From Paucibacter aquatile (lineage in GTDB: Bacteria; Pseudomonadota; Gammaproteobacteria; Burkholderiales; Burkholderiaceae_C), in contig NZ_POSP01000003.1 in NCBI RefSeq assembly GCF_002885975.1, positions 2,852,001 through 2,916,000 on the forward strand: a stretch of DNA of 64,000 nucleotides, in the 5' to 3' direction. This document shows, in pieces, positions 41,214 to 49,482 of this stretch (position 1 is its first letter; every line of letters starts with the position of its first letter). The notes below the pieces were generated by a model that searched no databases, had not been told where the DNA came from, and saw only the letters and a program-made list of their open reading frames with translations. The position numbers and the translations under genes were made by a program.

Positions 41214-43328
41214 ATGCCCCCCATGTCCACGCCCCTAAAAGCCCTGCTCAGCGCCCTGAGCCTGGGCACGCTGAGCCTGCTGGCGCAAGCCCAGCCGGCA
41301 GCAGCCACGCCGGCCGCCACCGTTGCCGCTGCCGCTGAGCAGCCCCTGAGCCAGCTGCCCTACACACCCAGCCTGGACCTCACGGCCATGGACCGCAGCG
41401 TCGACCCCTGCGAAGATTTTTACCAGTACGTCTGCGGCGGCTGGATGGAAAAGAACCCGGTGCCGGCCGACCAGTCGCGCTGGTCGGTCTACGCCAAGAT
41501 GGCCGATGAAAACCAGCGTTATCTCTGGGGAATCCTGGAGCGGCTGAAAACCAGCCCGGCCGCCGAGCTGAACGCCAGCCAGGCCAAGATGGCCGACTAC
41601 TACGCCGCCTGCATGGACGAGGGCGCAGCCGAGCGCCTGGGCCTGCAGCCCCTGCAGCCCTTGCTGAGCCGCATCGACGGCCTGAGCAGCAAGCAGGAGC
41701 TGCCGGCCCTGCTGGCCGCCCTGCAGCTGGCCAGCAACAACGAGCGCCTGTTCTTCTATTTCTCCTCCAGCCAGGACCTGGCCGATTCCAGCCAGTTGAT
41801 CGCCTTCGCCATGGCCGGCGGCATCAGCCTGCCGGACCGCGATTACTACCTCAAGCGCGATGCGAAGTCGCTCAAGATGCGGGAAGCGTTCAACGCTCAC
41901 ATCGCCCGCATGTTCGAGCTCAGCGGCAGCAGCCCGGCGCAAGCCCAGGCGGCCGCTGCGCGCGTGCTGGCCATGGAGACCACCCTGGCCCGCGCCACCC
42001 TGAGCCGGGTGGACAAGCGCGATCCCTACAAGACCTTCCACAAATTCGACGCCCGTGGCCTGCAAGCCCTGACCCCCGGCTTCGACTGGGCGGCCTACCA
42101 GCAAGCCCTGGGCGTGCCGGCGGACACGCGTGTCTTCAACGTCACCGAGCCGGCCTTCTTCAAGACCCTGGCCGGCCTGCTCAAGAAGAGCAGCCTGGAC
42201 GACATCAAGACCTACCTGCGCTGGCAGACCCTGAGCAGCCAGGCACCGCATCTGAACCAGGCGCTGGTGCAGGCCAACTTCGATTTCTTCGGCCAGACAC
42301 TGAACGGCGTGCCGCAGCTCAAGGCACGTTGGAAGCGTTGTGTCGAGCTGGTCGATGTGCAGATGGGCGAGGCCCTGGGCCAGGAGTTCGTGGCGCGTAA
42401 CTTCAGCCCCGAGCTCAAGGCCAAGACCGTGCAGATGACCGAGCAGATCGAGCGCGCCATGGCCCAGCGCGTGCAGGCGCTCGAATGGATGAGCCCGGCC
42501 ACCAAGACCCGTGCACTCGAGAAGCTGCACAGCATCGTCAACAAGGTCGGCTACCCCGATGTCTGGCGCGACTACAGCGCGCTGCAGGTCAAGCGCGATG
42601 ATTTCCTCGGCAATGTGCAGCGCGGCCATGCCTTCGAGGCACGGCGCCAGCTGGCCAAGATTGGCAAGCCGCTGGACCGCGGCGAATGGGGCATGACGCC
42701 GCAGACGGTGAACGCGTACTACAACGCGCAGATGAACGACATCAACTTCCCCGCTGGCGTGCTGCAACCGCCCTTGTTCGACACCAAGCTCGACGACGCG
42801 CCCAGCTACGGCAACACCGGCGGCACCATCGGCCATGAGCTGATCCACGGCTTCGACGACGAGGGTCGCCAGTTCGATGCCAAGGGCAATCTCAAGGACT
42901 GGTGGGCCAAGAAGGACGGCCGCGCGTTTGAGAAGCGCGCCGCCTGCGTGGTCGAGCAATACGCGCAGTACACCATCGTCGATGACATCAAGATCAACAG
43001 CCGCCTGACCCTGGGCGAAGACCTGGCTGACCTGGGCGGCATGGTGCTGGCCCTGGCCGCCTGGCGCGAACAGACGGCCACGCAGAAGCTGGCGCCCATC
43101 GATGGCCTGACGCCCGAGCAGCGTTTCTTCATCGGCTTCGGTCAGTGGGACTGCAACACCGCCCGCCCCGAGGCCCTGCGCGTGCAAGCCCTGACCAACC
43201 CGCATTCGCCGGGCCGCTACCGCATCAACGGTGTGGCCGTGAACATGCCGGAGTTTGCCCAGGCTTTCGCCTGCAAGCCGGGCCAGAAAATGGTCAAGGA
43301 AGAGAGCAAGCGCTGCAAGATCTGGTGA
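41214..43328 (+). CDS. M13-family (neprilysin/PepO-like) zinc metallopeptidase
   Basis: A 704-residue exported oligopeptidase. A signal peptide (LLSALSLGTLSLLAQAQ) is followed by the M13 N-domain (DPCEDFYQYVCGGWMEKNPV). The catalytic GHELIHGFDDEGRQFD has the HExxH zinc site (His541, Glu542, His545). NAYYNAQMNDINFPAGVLQ and GEDLADLGGMVLAL supply substrate-binding residues and the third zinc ligand. The C-terminus ends in RCKIW, the usual Cys-x-x-Trp finish of the family. ATGs at 41214 and 41223 are both possible; AAGGA about 10 bases before 41214 favours it. A strong terminator follows. Confidence 0.94.
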   Translation: MPPMSTPLKALLSALSLGTLSLLAQAQPAAATPAATVAAAAEQPLSQLPYTPSLDLTAMDRSVDPCEDFYQYVCGGWMEKNPVPADQSRWSVYAKMADENQRYLWGILERLKTSPAAELNASQAKMADYYAACMDEGAAERLGLQPLQPLLSRIDGLSSKQELPALLAALQLASNNERLFFYFSSSQDLADSSQLIAFAMAGGISLPDRDYYLKRDAKSLKMREAFNAHIARMFELSGSSPAQAQAAAARVLAMETTLARATLSRVDKRDPYKTFHKFDARGLQALTPGFDWAAYQQALGVPADTRVFNVTEPAFFKTLAGLLKKSSLDDIKTYLRWQTLSSQAPHLNQALVQANFDFFGQTLNGVPQLKARWKRCVELVDVQMGEALGQEFVARNFSPELKAKTVQMTEQIERAMAQRVQALEWMSPATKTRALEKLHSIVNKVGYPDVWRDYSALQVKRDDFLGNVQRGHAFEARRQLAKIGKPLDRGEWGMTPQTVNAYYNAQMNDINFPAGVLQPPLFDTKLDDAPSYGNTGGTIGHELIHGFDDEGRQFDAKGNLKDWWAKKDGRAFEKRAACVVEQYAQYTIVDDIKINSRLTLGEDLADLGGMVLALAAWREQTATQKLAPIDGLTPEQRFFIGFGQWDCNTARPEALRVQALTNPHSPGRYRINGVAVNMPEFAQAFACKPGQKMVKEESKRCKIW

Positions 43329-43354
43329 TCACCGCTGCGGTGGCCAACACCCAC

Positions 43355-43380
43355 AAGGGGCGCGTTTCGCGCCCCTTTTT
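43355..43380 (+). terminator. Intrinsic terminator after the M13 peptidase
   Basis: AAGGGGCGCG, loop TTT, CGCGCCCCTT then TTT: a perfect 10-bp stem followed by a T-run, 27 bases after the peptidase stop. Confidence 0.88.
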
Positions 43381-43511
43381 ATTTGCATCAACCCATCAAA
43401 GTGCCGATATGTGACACGTGTAACGCTTTGCAAGGGCCAAGAAACAGGGTCAACGAGCGCTCATCGGGCGTCGTTGTGCAGGTACCTTTCGCAACCCTTG
43501 GAGAAATCCTG

Positions 43512-44087
43512 ATGAACACCAAGTCCAACGCTCTGAAGACCGCTCTGATCCCCGCGCTGCTGGCTCTGTCCTTGGGTAGCGCCATGGCCGCCGAAGCCAC
43601 CAAGCCGGTCAGCGCCAACCCCACGGCCACCGCAGCCACCACCCCTGCACCGGCTGCCACCACAACGACTGCGGCGCCCCTGGCGACCGCCACCAAGGAC
43701 GCTAACGCAAAAACTGAGCAGCACACCGCTGCTGCGAAGACGGAGCACAAGGGCGAGCACAAGAAGGCCCACGCCCACAAGACAGCCCCGGCCGCTGCGA
43801 AGACCAGCCAGGCTGCAGCTCCGGTGACCACGGCTGCTGCCCCGGCCACGCCGGCGGTGGCCGCCGCCCCCGCGGCCAAGCCGGCCACCACGGTTGCCAC
43901 CACGGTTGCCGCCACGCCCGCCGCAACCACCGCCCCGGTGGCGGCCACGCCCAGCCCGGTGAACAAGACCGACGGCGCCGGCCCGGCCACACCCAAGAAG
44001 GCCGCCACCGAAGCTGCTGCTGCGGTGACCACGCCCAGCGCCACCCCGGCCGCAACCAAGACTGAAGCCACCCCGGCCAAGTCCTGA
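43512..44087 (+). CDS. Exported Ala/Thr/Pro-rich low-complexity protein
   Basis: A 191-residue protein of unknown function. A classical signal peptide (ALIPALLALSLGSAMAA) gives a mature chain made almost only of Ala, Thr, Pro, Lys and Val. A basic, His-rich stretch lies at about 75-92 (EHKGEHKKAHAHK) inside longer Ala/Thr/Pro runs. No Cys, Trp or Tyr follow the signal, so it is probably unfolded in the periplasm or at the surface, and may bind metal, cell wall or nucleic acid through the His/Lys stretch. The ATG at 43512 has GGAG about 10 bases upstream. It is a single gene between two intrinsic terminators. Confidence 0.75.
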   Translation: MNTKSNALKTALIPALLALSLGSAMAAEATKPVSANPTATAATTPAPAATTTTAAPLATATKDANAKTEQHTAAAKTEHKGEHKKAHAHKTAPAAAKTSQAAAPVTTAAAPATPAVAAAPAAKPATTVATTVAATPAATTAPVAATPSPVNKTDGAGPATPKKAATEAAAAVTTPSATPAATKTEATPAKS

Positions 44088-44172
44088 TCCGCTGCACAGA
44101 ACTCCAACCCAGGTTTCCCTGGCCCGGGCGGGCCGGGCTCCGGCCCGACTCCACCACCTGCCCGGTTTCTCA

Positions 44173-44210
44173 AGGCGCAAGCAGCTTCAAGCGGCTTGCG
44201 CCTCTTTTTT
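44173..44210 (+). terminator. Intrinsic terminator after the low-complexity protein
   Basis: AGGCGCAAGC, an 11-base loop, GCTTGCGCCT, then C and TTTTTT. A 10-bp perfect stem plus T-run, 86 bases after the stop of the gene at 43512. Confidence 0.85.
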
Positions 44211-44244
44211 GGTTGGCGCGAGTGGCAGGTCGCGGCAGTGAGCC

Positions 44245-44389
44245 GTCGTTCGCGGAGAAGTTTCAGCACGCAGAGTGCACGGAGGACCGCCGAGGACGCT
44301 GAGAACACAATCGTCGCTCTTCTTCTCTCTTTGCGACCTCTGCGGTCCTCCGTGCACTCTGCGTTCGAACTGAAACCTCAGCGAACGAC
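44245..44389. repeat. Long imperfect inverted repeat (palindromic intergenic element)
   Basis: The 340 bases between 44087 and 44428 hold a terminator and this element. The left arm (44245-44302) and right arm (44331-44389) are reverse complements over nearly 58 bases with a few mismatches and small gaps. Both contain GCAGAGTGCACGGAGGACCG (left 44270-44289), and both ends carry GTCGTTCGC. The spacer is about 28 bases. A transcript would form a long hairpin. CTCTGCG / GGACCGC-type repeats are widespread intergenic elements in environmental bacteria. Confidence 0.75.
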
Positions 44390-44427
44390 CGCGCGGCGAT
44401 TACAGTCGCCAGAGGCTAACGCGCCAA

Positions 44428-45315
44428 TCAAGCAGCCCGACTGAGCAACTCGATCAAGCGCTGGCCGGCGCGGCCGGGTGGGCGGTCGAGGCGCTGGACC
44501 AGCCAGGGGGTGAAGCGGAAGCGGGAGCCGCCCTGGTAGGGCAGCTCGACGAGCTGGCCGGCAGCCAGCGCGTCGTCGACGAGGTAGCGAGGCATCCAGC
44601 CGAAGCCCATGCCCATCAGCAGGGCCTGGCGCTTGGCGACGAAACCGGAGAGATAGAAGACCCGCTCGCCACCGAACATCTGGCGGTCGCTGCCCTGGTC
44701 GCTGCTGTCCTGCACGCTGAGCTCGACATGGTCTTGCAGCTCATCCAGGCACAGCGGGCGACCGGCCTCTGCGGCCAAACGGGCCAGCGCATGCTCGGGC
44801 GCCACACAGAGCACGCATTCAACCTCGGCCTGCGCCTGGGCGTGCAGCTGGGCCGAGGGATGGTACTCCTTGACCAGCATCAGATCGGCCTGCTCTTTCT
44901 CGAAGCGGTGCTGCACGCCTCGCAGGAACTCGATCTTCAGCTGCACGCGCGTCGGCACGCCTTCGTCCGCCAGTTGCTTGAGCGCCCGCAAGGTGTCGGC
45001 CAGCGGCAGGATGCCATCCACCACCACCAGCAGGCGCGCCTCCCACCCCGAAGCCAGCTGCTGGGCCAGGGCCTCGACCTGATAGGCCTGGCGCAGCAAG
45101 CGCCGGCCTTCGGCCAGCACGGCCTCGCCCTCAGCCGTCAGGCGCACACGGTAGGCGCTGCGGTCCACCAGGGTCAGGTTCAGCTGCTCTTCCAGCTTCT
45201 TGACCTGGTAGCTGACGGCCGAGGTGACCTTGTGCAGCGCTTCAGCGGCGCGCGCAAAGCTGCCGTGGCGCACCACTGCGTCCAAGGCCGCCAAGGCTTC
45301 GAGATCCAATTTCAT
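44428..45315 (-). CDS. LysR-family regulator, probably of hpd
   Basis: A 295-residue regulator with N-terminal HTH (LDAVVRHGSFARAAEALHKV, then TSAVSYQVKKLEEQLN) and an effector domain (VDGILPLADTLRALKQLADEG). The ATG at 45315 places the HTH at the usual position. It is divergent from the 4-hydroxyphenylpyruvate dioxygenase gene, its most likely target. The shared 128-base promoter contains the direct repeat TTCGAAAT at 45317-45324 and 45358-45365, a possible binding element. The element at 44245-44389 lies just beyond its 3' end. Confidence 0.88.
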   Translation of the reverse strand: MKLDLEALAALDAVVRHGSFARAAEALHKVTSAVSYQVKKLEEQLNLTLVDRSAYRVRLTAEGEAVLAEGRRLLRQAYQVEALAQQLASGWEARLLVVVDGILPLADTLRALKQLADEGVPTRVQLKIEFLRGVQHRFEKEQADLMLVKEYHPSAQLHAQAQAEVECVLCVAPEHALARLAAEAGRPLCLDELQDHVELSVQDSSDQGSDRQMFGGERVFYLSGFVAKRQALLMGMGFGWMPRYLVDDALAAGQLVELPYQGGSRFRFTPWLVQRLDRPPGRAGQRLIELLSRAA

Positions 45316-45443
45316 GTTCGAAATTATTGATCGAGATCTGCAAAGAAATTCGCTTTCTTCGAAATAGAGGCCGACGAAGAATGCGCCCCATCGCCACGAG
45401 GGGCGAAGCCACAAGCCAACACCAACACCTGGAGACCCGCGTC

Positions 45444-46487
45444 ATGAGCATCATCAGCCCCAGCAACCCCGTCGGCCTGACCGGCATCGAGTTCACCGAG
45501 TTCTGCGGCCCGAGCCTGGAGTCGCTCGACGCACTCTTCCTCTCGTTTGGCTTCTCCAAGCTGCGCCGTCACCCGAGCAAGGCCATCAGCTACTACCGCC
45601 AGAACGACATCCACTTCCTGCTCAACGGCGAACGCGCGGGCCACTCGGCCCAGTTCGCGCGCCGCCATGGCCCCTCGATCAGCGCCATGGGCTGGCGTGT
45701 CGAGAACGCAGCGGCTGCTTTGGCTGCCGCCGTGGCCCGCGGCGCCGTGGCCGTGCCCGAAGCGATGAAGGACCACCCCTATCCGGCGGTCTGGGGCATC
45801 GGCGAATCCCTCATCTATTTCATCGAGCCTAACCCGGCCGGCGCCAGCATCTACGAGCGCGATTTCGTGGCGCTCGATGCCCCGGTGATCCAGCCGGACA
45901 AGGGCTTCCTGACCGTGGACCACCTGACCAACAACGTGCCCCCGGGCGAGCAGGACAAATGGGCCGCCTTCTACAAAGGCATCTTCGGTTTTACGGAAGT
46001 GCGCTACTTCGACATCCAGGGCGCCAAGACCGGCCTGACCAGCTTCGCCCTGCGCTCGCCCGATGGCAGCTTCTGCATCCCCATCAATCAGCCCAAGGAC
46101 GACAAGGACCAGATCGCCGAATACCTGCGCGAGTACAAGGGCCCCGGCGTTCAGCATCTGGCCTTCCTCACAAACGACATCCTCGGCTCGCTGGACCAGC
46201 TGCAAGGCAGCGGCATCGAGACCCTGGAGATCGACGAGGACTACTACGCCGAGGTCTTCGACCGCGTGCAAGGCGTGCGTGAAGACCACGCCCGCATCCA
46301 GCAGCACCAGGTGCTGGTCGATGGCGACGAGCAAGGCTATCTGCTGCAGATCTTCACCAAGAACATCATCGGCCCGATCTTCATCGAGATCATCCAGCGC
46401 AGCAACAACCTCGGTTTCGGCGAAGGCAACTTCGGTGCCCTCTTCCGATCGCTGGAAAAAGACCAGGAACGCCGCGGCGTCATCTAA
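45444..46487 (+). CDS. hpd: 4-hydroxyphenylpyruvate dioxygenase
   Basis: A 347-residue non-haem Fe(II) dioxygenase that turns 4-hydroxyphenylpyruvate into homogentisate in tyrosine breakdown. The two VOC-type domains are seen, and the iron ligands are His160 (LTVDHLTNNV), His238 (GVQHLAFLTND) and Glu315 (GPIFIEIIQR). The C-terminal GFGEGNFGALFRSLEKDQ is typical of the enzyme. A GGAG lies about 10 bases before the ATG. A small VOC-fold protein gene follows 29 bases later, likely in the same operon. A LysR gene is divergent. Homogentisate dioxygenase is not in the window. Confidence 0.95.
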   Translation: MSIISPSNPVGLTGIEFTEFCGPSLESLDALFLSFGFSKLRRHPSKAISYYRQNDIHFLLNGERAGHSAQFARRHGPSISAMGWRVENAAAALAAAVARGAVAVPEAMKDHPYPAVWGIGESLIYFIEPNPAGASIYERDFVALDAPVIQPDKGFLTVDHLTNNVPPGEQDKWAAFYKGIFGFTEVRYFDIQGAKTGLTSFALRSPDGSFCIPINQPKDDKDQIAEYLREYKGPGVQHLAFLTNDILGSLDQLQGSGIETLEIDEDYYAEVFDRVQGVREDHARIQQHQVLVDGDEQGYLLQIFTKNIIGPIFIEIIQRSNNLGFGEGNFGALFRSLEKDQERRGVI

Positions 46488-46516
46488 CTCAAAATCCTGA
46501 CGGAGCTACAACCATC

Positions 46517-47056
46517 ATGTTGACCCAAGGCATTCACCACGTCGCCTACCGCTGCCGCGATGTGCAGGAAACCATCCGCTTCTACAAAGAGGCGCTGGAC
46601 ATGGACCTGCTGCTGGCCATCTCCGAGGACCGAGTGCCCTCGACCAAGGAGGCCAACCCCTATATGCACATCTTCCTCGACGCCGGTCGCGGCAATGTGC
46701 TGGCCTTCTTCGAGCTGCCCGAGTCGCCGCCGCAAGGCCGCGACGAGAACACCCCGGCCTGGGTGCAGCACCTGGCTTTTCAGGTGGAAGATGTGGCCAC
46801 GCTGGAGCGCACCAAGACCAAGCTGCAAGCCCTGGGCATCGACGTGGTGGGCCCGACCAACCACGAGATCTTCCAGTCCATCTACCTGCACGACCCCAAC
46901 GGCCACCGCATCGAGCTGGCCGCCAACACGGTCAAGCCCGGCCAGCTGGAGCGCTTGCGCGAACTGGCCCCGGCCATGATCGAAGAGTGGAGCCGCACCC
47001 GCCGCACCGTCAAGCACGCGGCCTGGCTGCACGAGCAGGAGTTCGCCGCGCCGTAA
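46517..47056 (+). CDS. VOC-family (glyoxalase/dioxygenase-fold) protein
   Basis: A 179-residue protein with paired beta-alpha-beta-beta-beta modules: IHHVAYRCRDVQETIRFYKE with a His ligand candidate, VQHLAFQVEDVATLERTKTK, and a final metal-ligand region YLHDPNGHRIELAAN (Glu). These are the usual VOC metal sites, so a metal-dependent dioxygenase or lyase is likely. It lies 29 bases after hpd with GGAG upstream, so it probably acts in tyrosine or aromatic catabolism. No specific reaction can be named. Confidence 0.85.
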   Translation: MLTQGIHHVAYRCRDVQETIRFYKEALDMDLLLAISEDRVPSTKEANPYMHIFLDAGRGNVLAFFELPESPPQGRDENTPAWVQHLAFQVEDVATLERTKTKLQALGIDVVGPTNHEIFQSIYLHDPNGHRIELAANTVKPGQLERLRELAPAMIEEWSRTRRTVKHAAWLHEQEFAAP

Positions 47057-47071
47057 ACCCTTGCAGACCGC

Positions 47072-48274
47072 TCAGGTCCGGTCGGGCAGGGGTTTGGGCA
47101 GCGCCAGCAAGGCCAAAAAGGCCAGCAGCCCCAGGCCGCAGGACAGCCACAGCGCCTGGGCGCCCCAACGGTCCAGACACAGGCCGAACCACCAGGGCGC
47201 CAGCGCCTGCGCCACACGCGCGGGCACCATCAGCCAGCCCTGGCGCTGGCCATAGCCCTGCGGGCCGAACAAGACCAGGGGCAGGGTGCCTTTGGCGATG
47301 GTGAGGATGCCGTTGCCTGCCCCGTGCAGCAGGGCAAAGGCCGAGGCCAGCGGCGCGCCCAACAGCGCCAGCAGGGCCGCGGCCACCGGATGCAAAAGTG
47401 TGGCCAGGCGCGCCGACAGCAGCGGGTGCACATGGCGCAGCACGCCAAACTCCAGCAGCCGGGCGGCCACCTGGGCTGGCCCGATCAGGGCGCCCACGGC
47501 CACCGCCGCCGCCAGGCTGACGCCGCTGGCCATCAGCAAGCGGGGCAGGTGCGCGGCCATGGCGGTGCTGATGAACCAGGTCACCGCGAACACCCAGGAC
47601 AAGATCAGCACCGCGCGCCAGGCGGGTGCGCCGGCCGGGACGCCCTCCACCACCGGCGAATCCTGGGCGCCCGCCGGTTCGGGCGCGGCCGCCGCCAAGC
47701 CCTGAGCCCGAGGCACGCTGAAATTGAGCGGCAGGGCCAGCAGCAGATGCAGGCCGGCCCAGGCCAGGCAAGCGGCACGCCAGCCCCAGTGGGCCTCCAG
47801 CCAGCCGGTCAAGGGCCAGCCCACGGTGGAGGCGAATCCGGCAATCAAGGTGATGCCGGTGATGGAGTTGCGAGCCTCGCGCCCGTACAAGCGCACCAGG
47901 GTGGCAAACGCGGCTTCGTACAGCCCGCCGCCCATGGCCAGGCCGAGAATCAGCCAGGCCCCGAACAAGCTCCACAGCCCTTGCGCCTGGCTCAGGGCCA
48001 GCAGACCCAGGGCGAACACGCCATTGCTCAGCATCAGCACCGGCCGCCCGCCCCAGCGGTCGATGCAGCGCCCGGCAGAGGGCCCAACCACGGCCGAGGC
48101 CAGCAGCGCTACGGAGAAGGCGGCGAACACCGTCGCCGGGGCCAGGCCCAGCTCCCGCGCCATGGCCTGGGCCAGCAGCGCCGGCAGGTAGTAGCTGGAC
48201 GCCCAGGCCAGCGTTTGTGCCACACCCAGTGCGGCGACGGTGCGGTGGCGGGCGTCAAGAAGGGAAATCGGCAT
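47072..48274 (-). CDS. MFS transporter
   Basis: A 400-residue inner-membrane carrier with about twelve hydrophobic helices. The loop between helices 2 and 3 is GRCIDRWGGRPVLML, the major facilitator signature, and a second-half copy reads GLCLDRWGAQALWLS. A central Pro/Ala/Gly-rich cytoplasmic loop (about 190-220) separates the halves. The substrate is unknown. It converges on the VOC gene (15 bases apart) and is divergent from the AraC regulator at 48462, a likely controller. Confidence 0.88.
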   Translation of the reverse strand: MPISLLDARHRTVAALGVAQTLAWASSYYLPALLAQAMARELGLAPATVFAAFSVALLASAVVGPSAGRCIDRWGGRPVLMLSNGVFALGLLALSQAQGLWSLFGAWLILGLAMGGGLYEAAFATLVRLYGREARNSITGITLIAGFASTVGWPLTGWLEAHWGWRAACLAWAGLHLLLALPLNFSVPRAQGLAAAAPEPAGAQDSPVVEGVPAGAPAWRAVLILSWVFAVTWFISTAMAAHLPRLLMASGVSLAAAVAVGALIGPAQVAARLLEFGVLRHVHPLLSARLATLLHPVAAALLALLGAPLASAFALLHGAGNGILTIAKGTLPLVLFGPQGYGQRQGWLMVPARVAQALAPWWFGLCLDRWGAQALWLSCGLGLLAFLALLALPKPLPDRT

Positions 48275-48461
48275 GGCGAGGTTCTACCACCCGCATGTTT
48301 CAAGCCCGCCCGCCGCGGCTGCTCGCCGTCGCCGCCGAAGCCCACCCGGCCAGGCCTTGCCGACGCAGGGAAAGCGACATCGGGACTTGCCCTGCAAGGG
48401 CGGCGAGATCCGGATTTTTCAGCGACGATGCGGCCATCGAAAGAATTCGAGGCGTGATTCC

Positions 48462-49271
48462 ATGCCACCCCTTCCTCGCAGCGCGGCGGCACCGGCCGCC
48501 GCAGCGCCCTCCGCGGCCGAGCAAGCCTTGCTGTTTGGTGCGGCCCAGACCGCTCTGCTGTTTGACGGCGTGCCGGGCTACCTCTTTGTGGTCAAGGACC
48601 GCGCCGGGCGCTATGTGTCCTTCAATCAATCGCTGCAGCAGCGTCTGGGCCTGAGTTGCGACGAGCAACTGCACGGGCGCCCGGCGGCCGAGATCTGGCC
48701 CGCCGATCTGGCGGCGCGTTACCGCGAGCAGGATGAGTGGGTGCTGACGCGCCAACAGCCGCTGCTTTACCAGCTCGACCCCATCCTGCTGCCCGACCGA
48801 CAGCCCGGCTGGTGCGTCACCCACAAGTACCCGCTGTGCAGCCGCGAAGGCGAGCTGGCCGGCCTGCTCTGCCTGTCGCGCGATGTGCCTGGCGTGCCGC
48901 GCGGCGCGGCCGAAGCCGGGCTGGTGCAGGCCGTGGACCGCATGACCAAGCACAGCGAGCGGCGCGTGCTGCTGTCCGAGCTGGCCGAGGAAGCCGGCCT
49001 CAGCCCGGAGCGCCTGTCGGCCCTGGTCAAGCGCATCTACGGACTCAGCCCCATGGCCTTCATCCTGCGCAGCCGCGTGCGCGCCGCCTGTGCCTTGCTG
49101 CGCGGCACGCAAGAACCCCTGCTCGAGGTGGCCCTGGCCTGCGGCTTCTACGACCAGGCGCAGTTCAGCCGCCAGTTCAAGTCCATCGTCGGCATGGCGC
49201 CATCCAGCTACCGCCAGCAAGCGGCGCACACGCCGGGCGGCGCCGGGGTCTGGGAACCACCCGACCTCTGA
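48462..49271 (+). CDS. AraC-family regulator with N-terminal PAS domain
   Basis: A 269-residue regulator. About residues 25-145 form a PAS_4-like sensor (GYLFVVKDRAGRYVSFNQSL). The C-terminal 100 residues form a double HTH AraC domain (LLSELAEEAGLSPERLSALV, then VALACGFYDQAQFSRQFKSI, KSIVGMAPSSYRQQ). The combination senses a small ligand or redox state and binds DNA directly. The ATG at 48462 fits domain boundaries; an upstream reading is Arg-rich and non-homologous. It is divergent from the MFS gene and may regulate it. Confidence 0.85.
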   Translation: MPPLPRSAAAPAAAAPSAAEQALLFGAAQTALLFDGVPGYLFVVKDRAGRYVSFNQSLQQRLGLSCDEQLHGRPAAEIWPADLAARYREQDEWVLTRQQPLLYQLDPILLPDRQPGWCVTHKYPLCSREGELAGLLCLSRDVPGVPRGAAEAGLVQAVDRMTKHSERRVLLSELAEEAGLSPERLSALVKRIYGLSPMAFILRSRVRAACALLRGTQEPLLEVALACGFYDQAQFSRQFKSIVGMAPSSYRQQAAHTPGGAGVWEPPDL

Positions 49272-49482
49272 GGGCCGAGGGCCGAGAGCCGTGCGCCCGG
49301 AGCCGCTGCCACTGCGGCACCCACCGGAGCGCGAAAGCTTGCACACCCGCGGGCCAGTCCGCCCGGAACAAGCCCCAGGCCAGCGCGTAGACTGAGCTGT
49401 GTCGCCGCCTCACTGTCCCGCACACCTGCCCGCCCACGGCTCGCACCCCTTTGGCTTGCACGCCCTCCACCGCTCACGCCTG

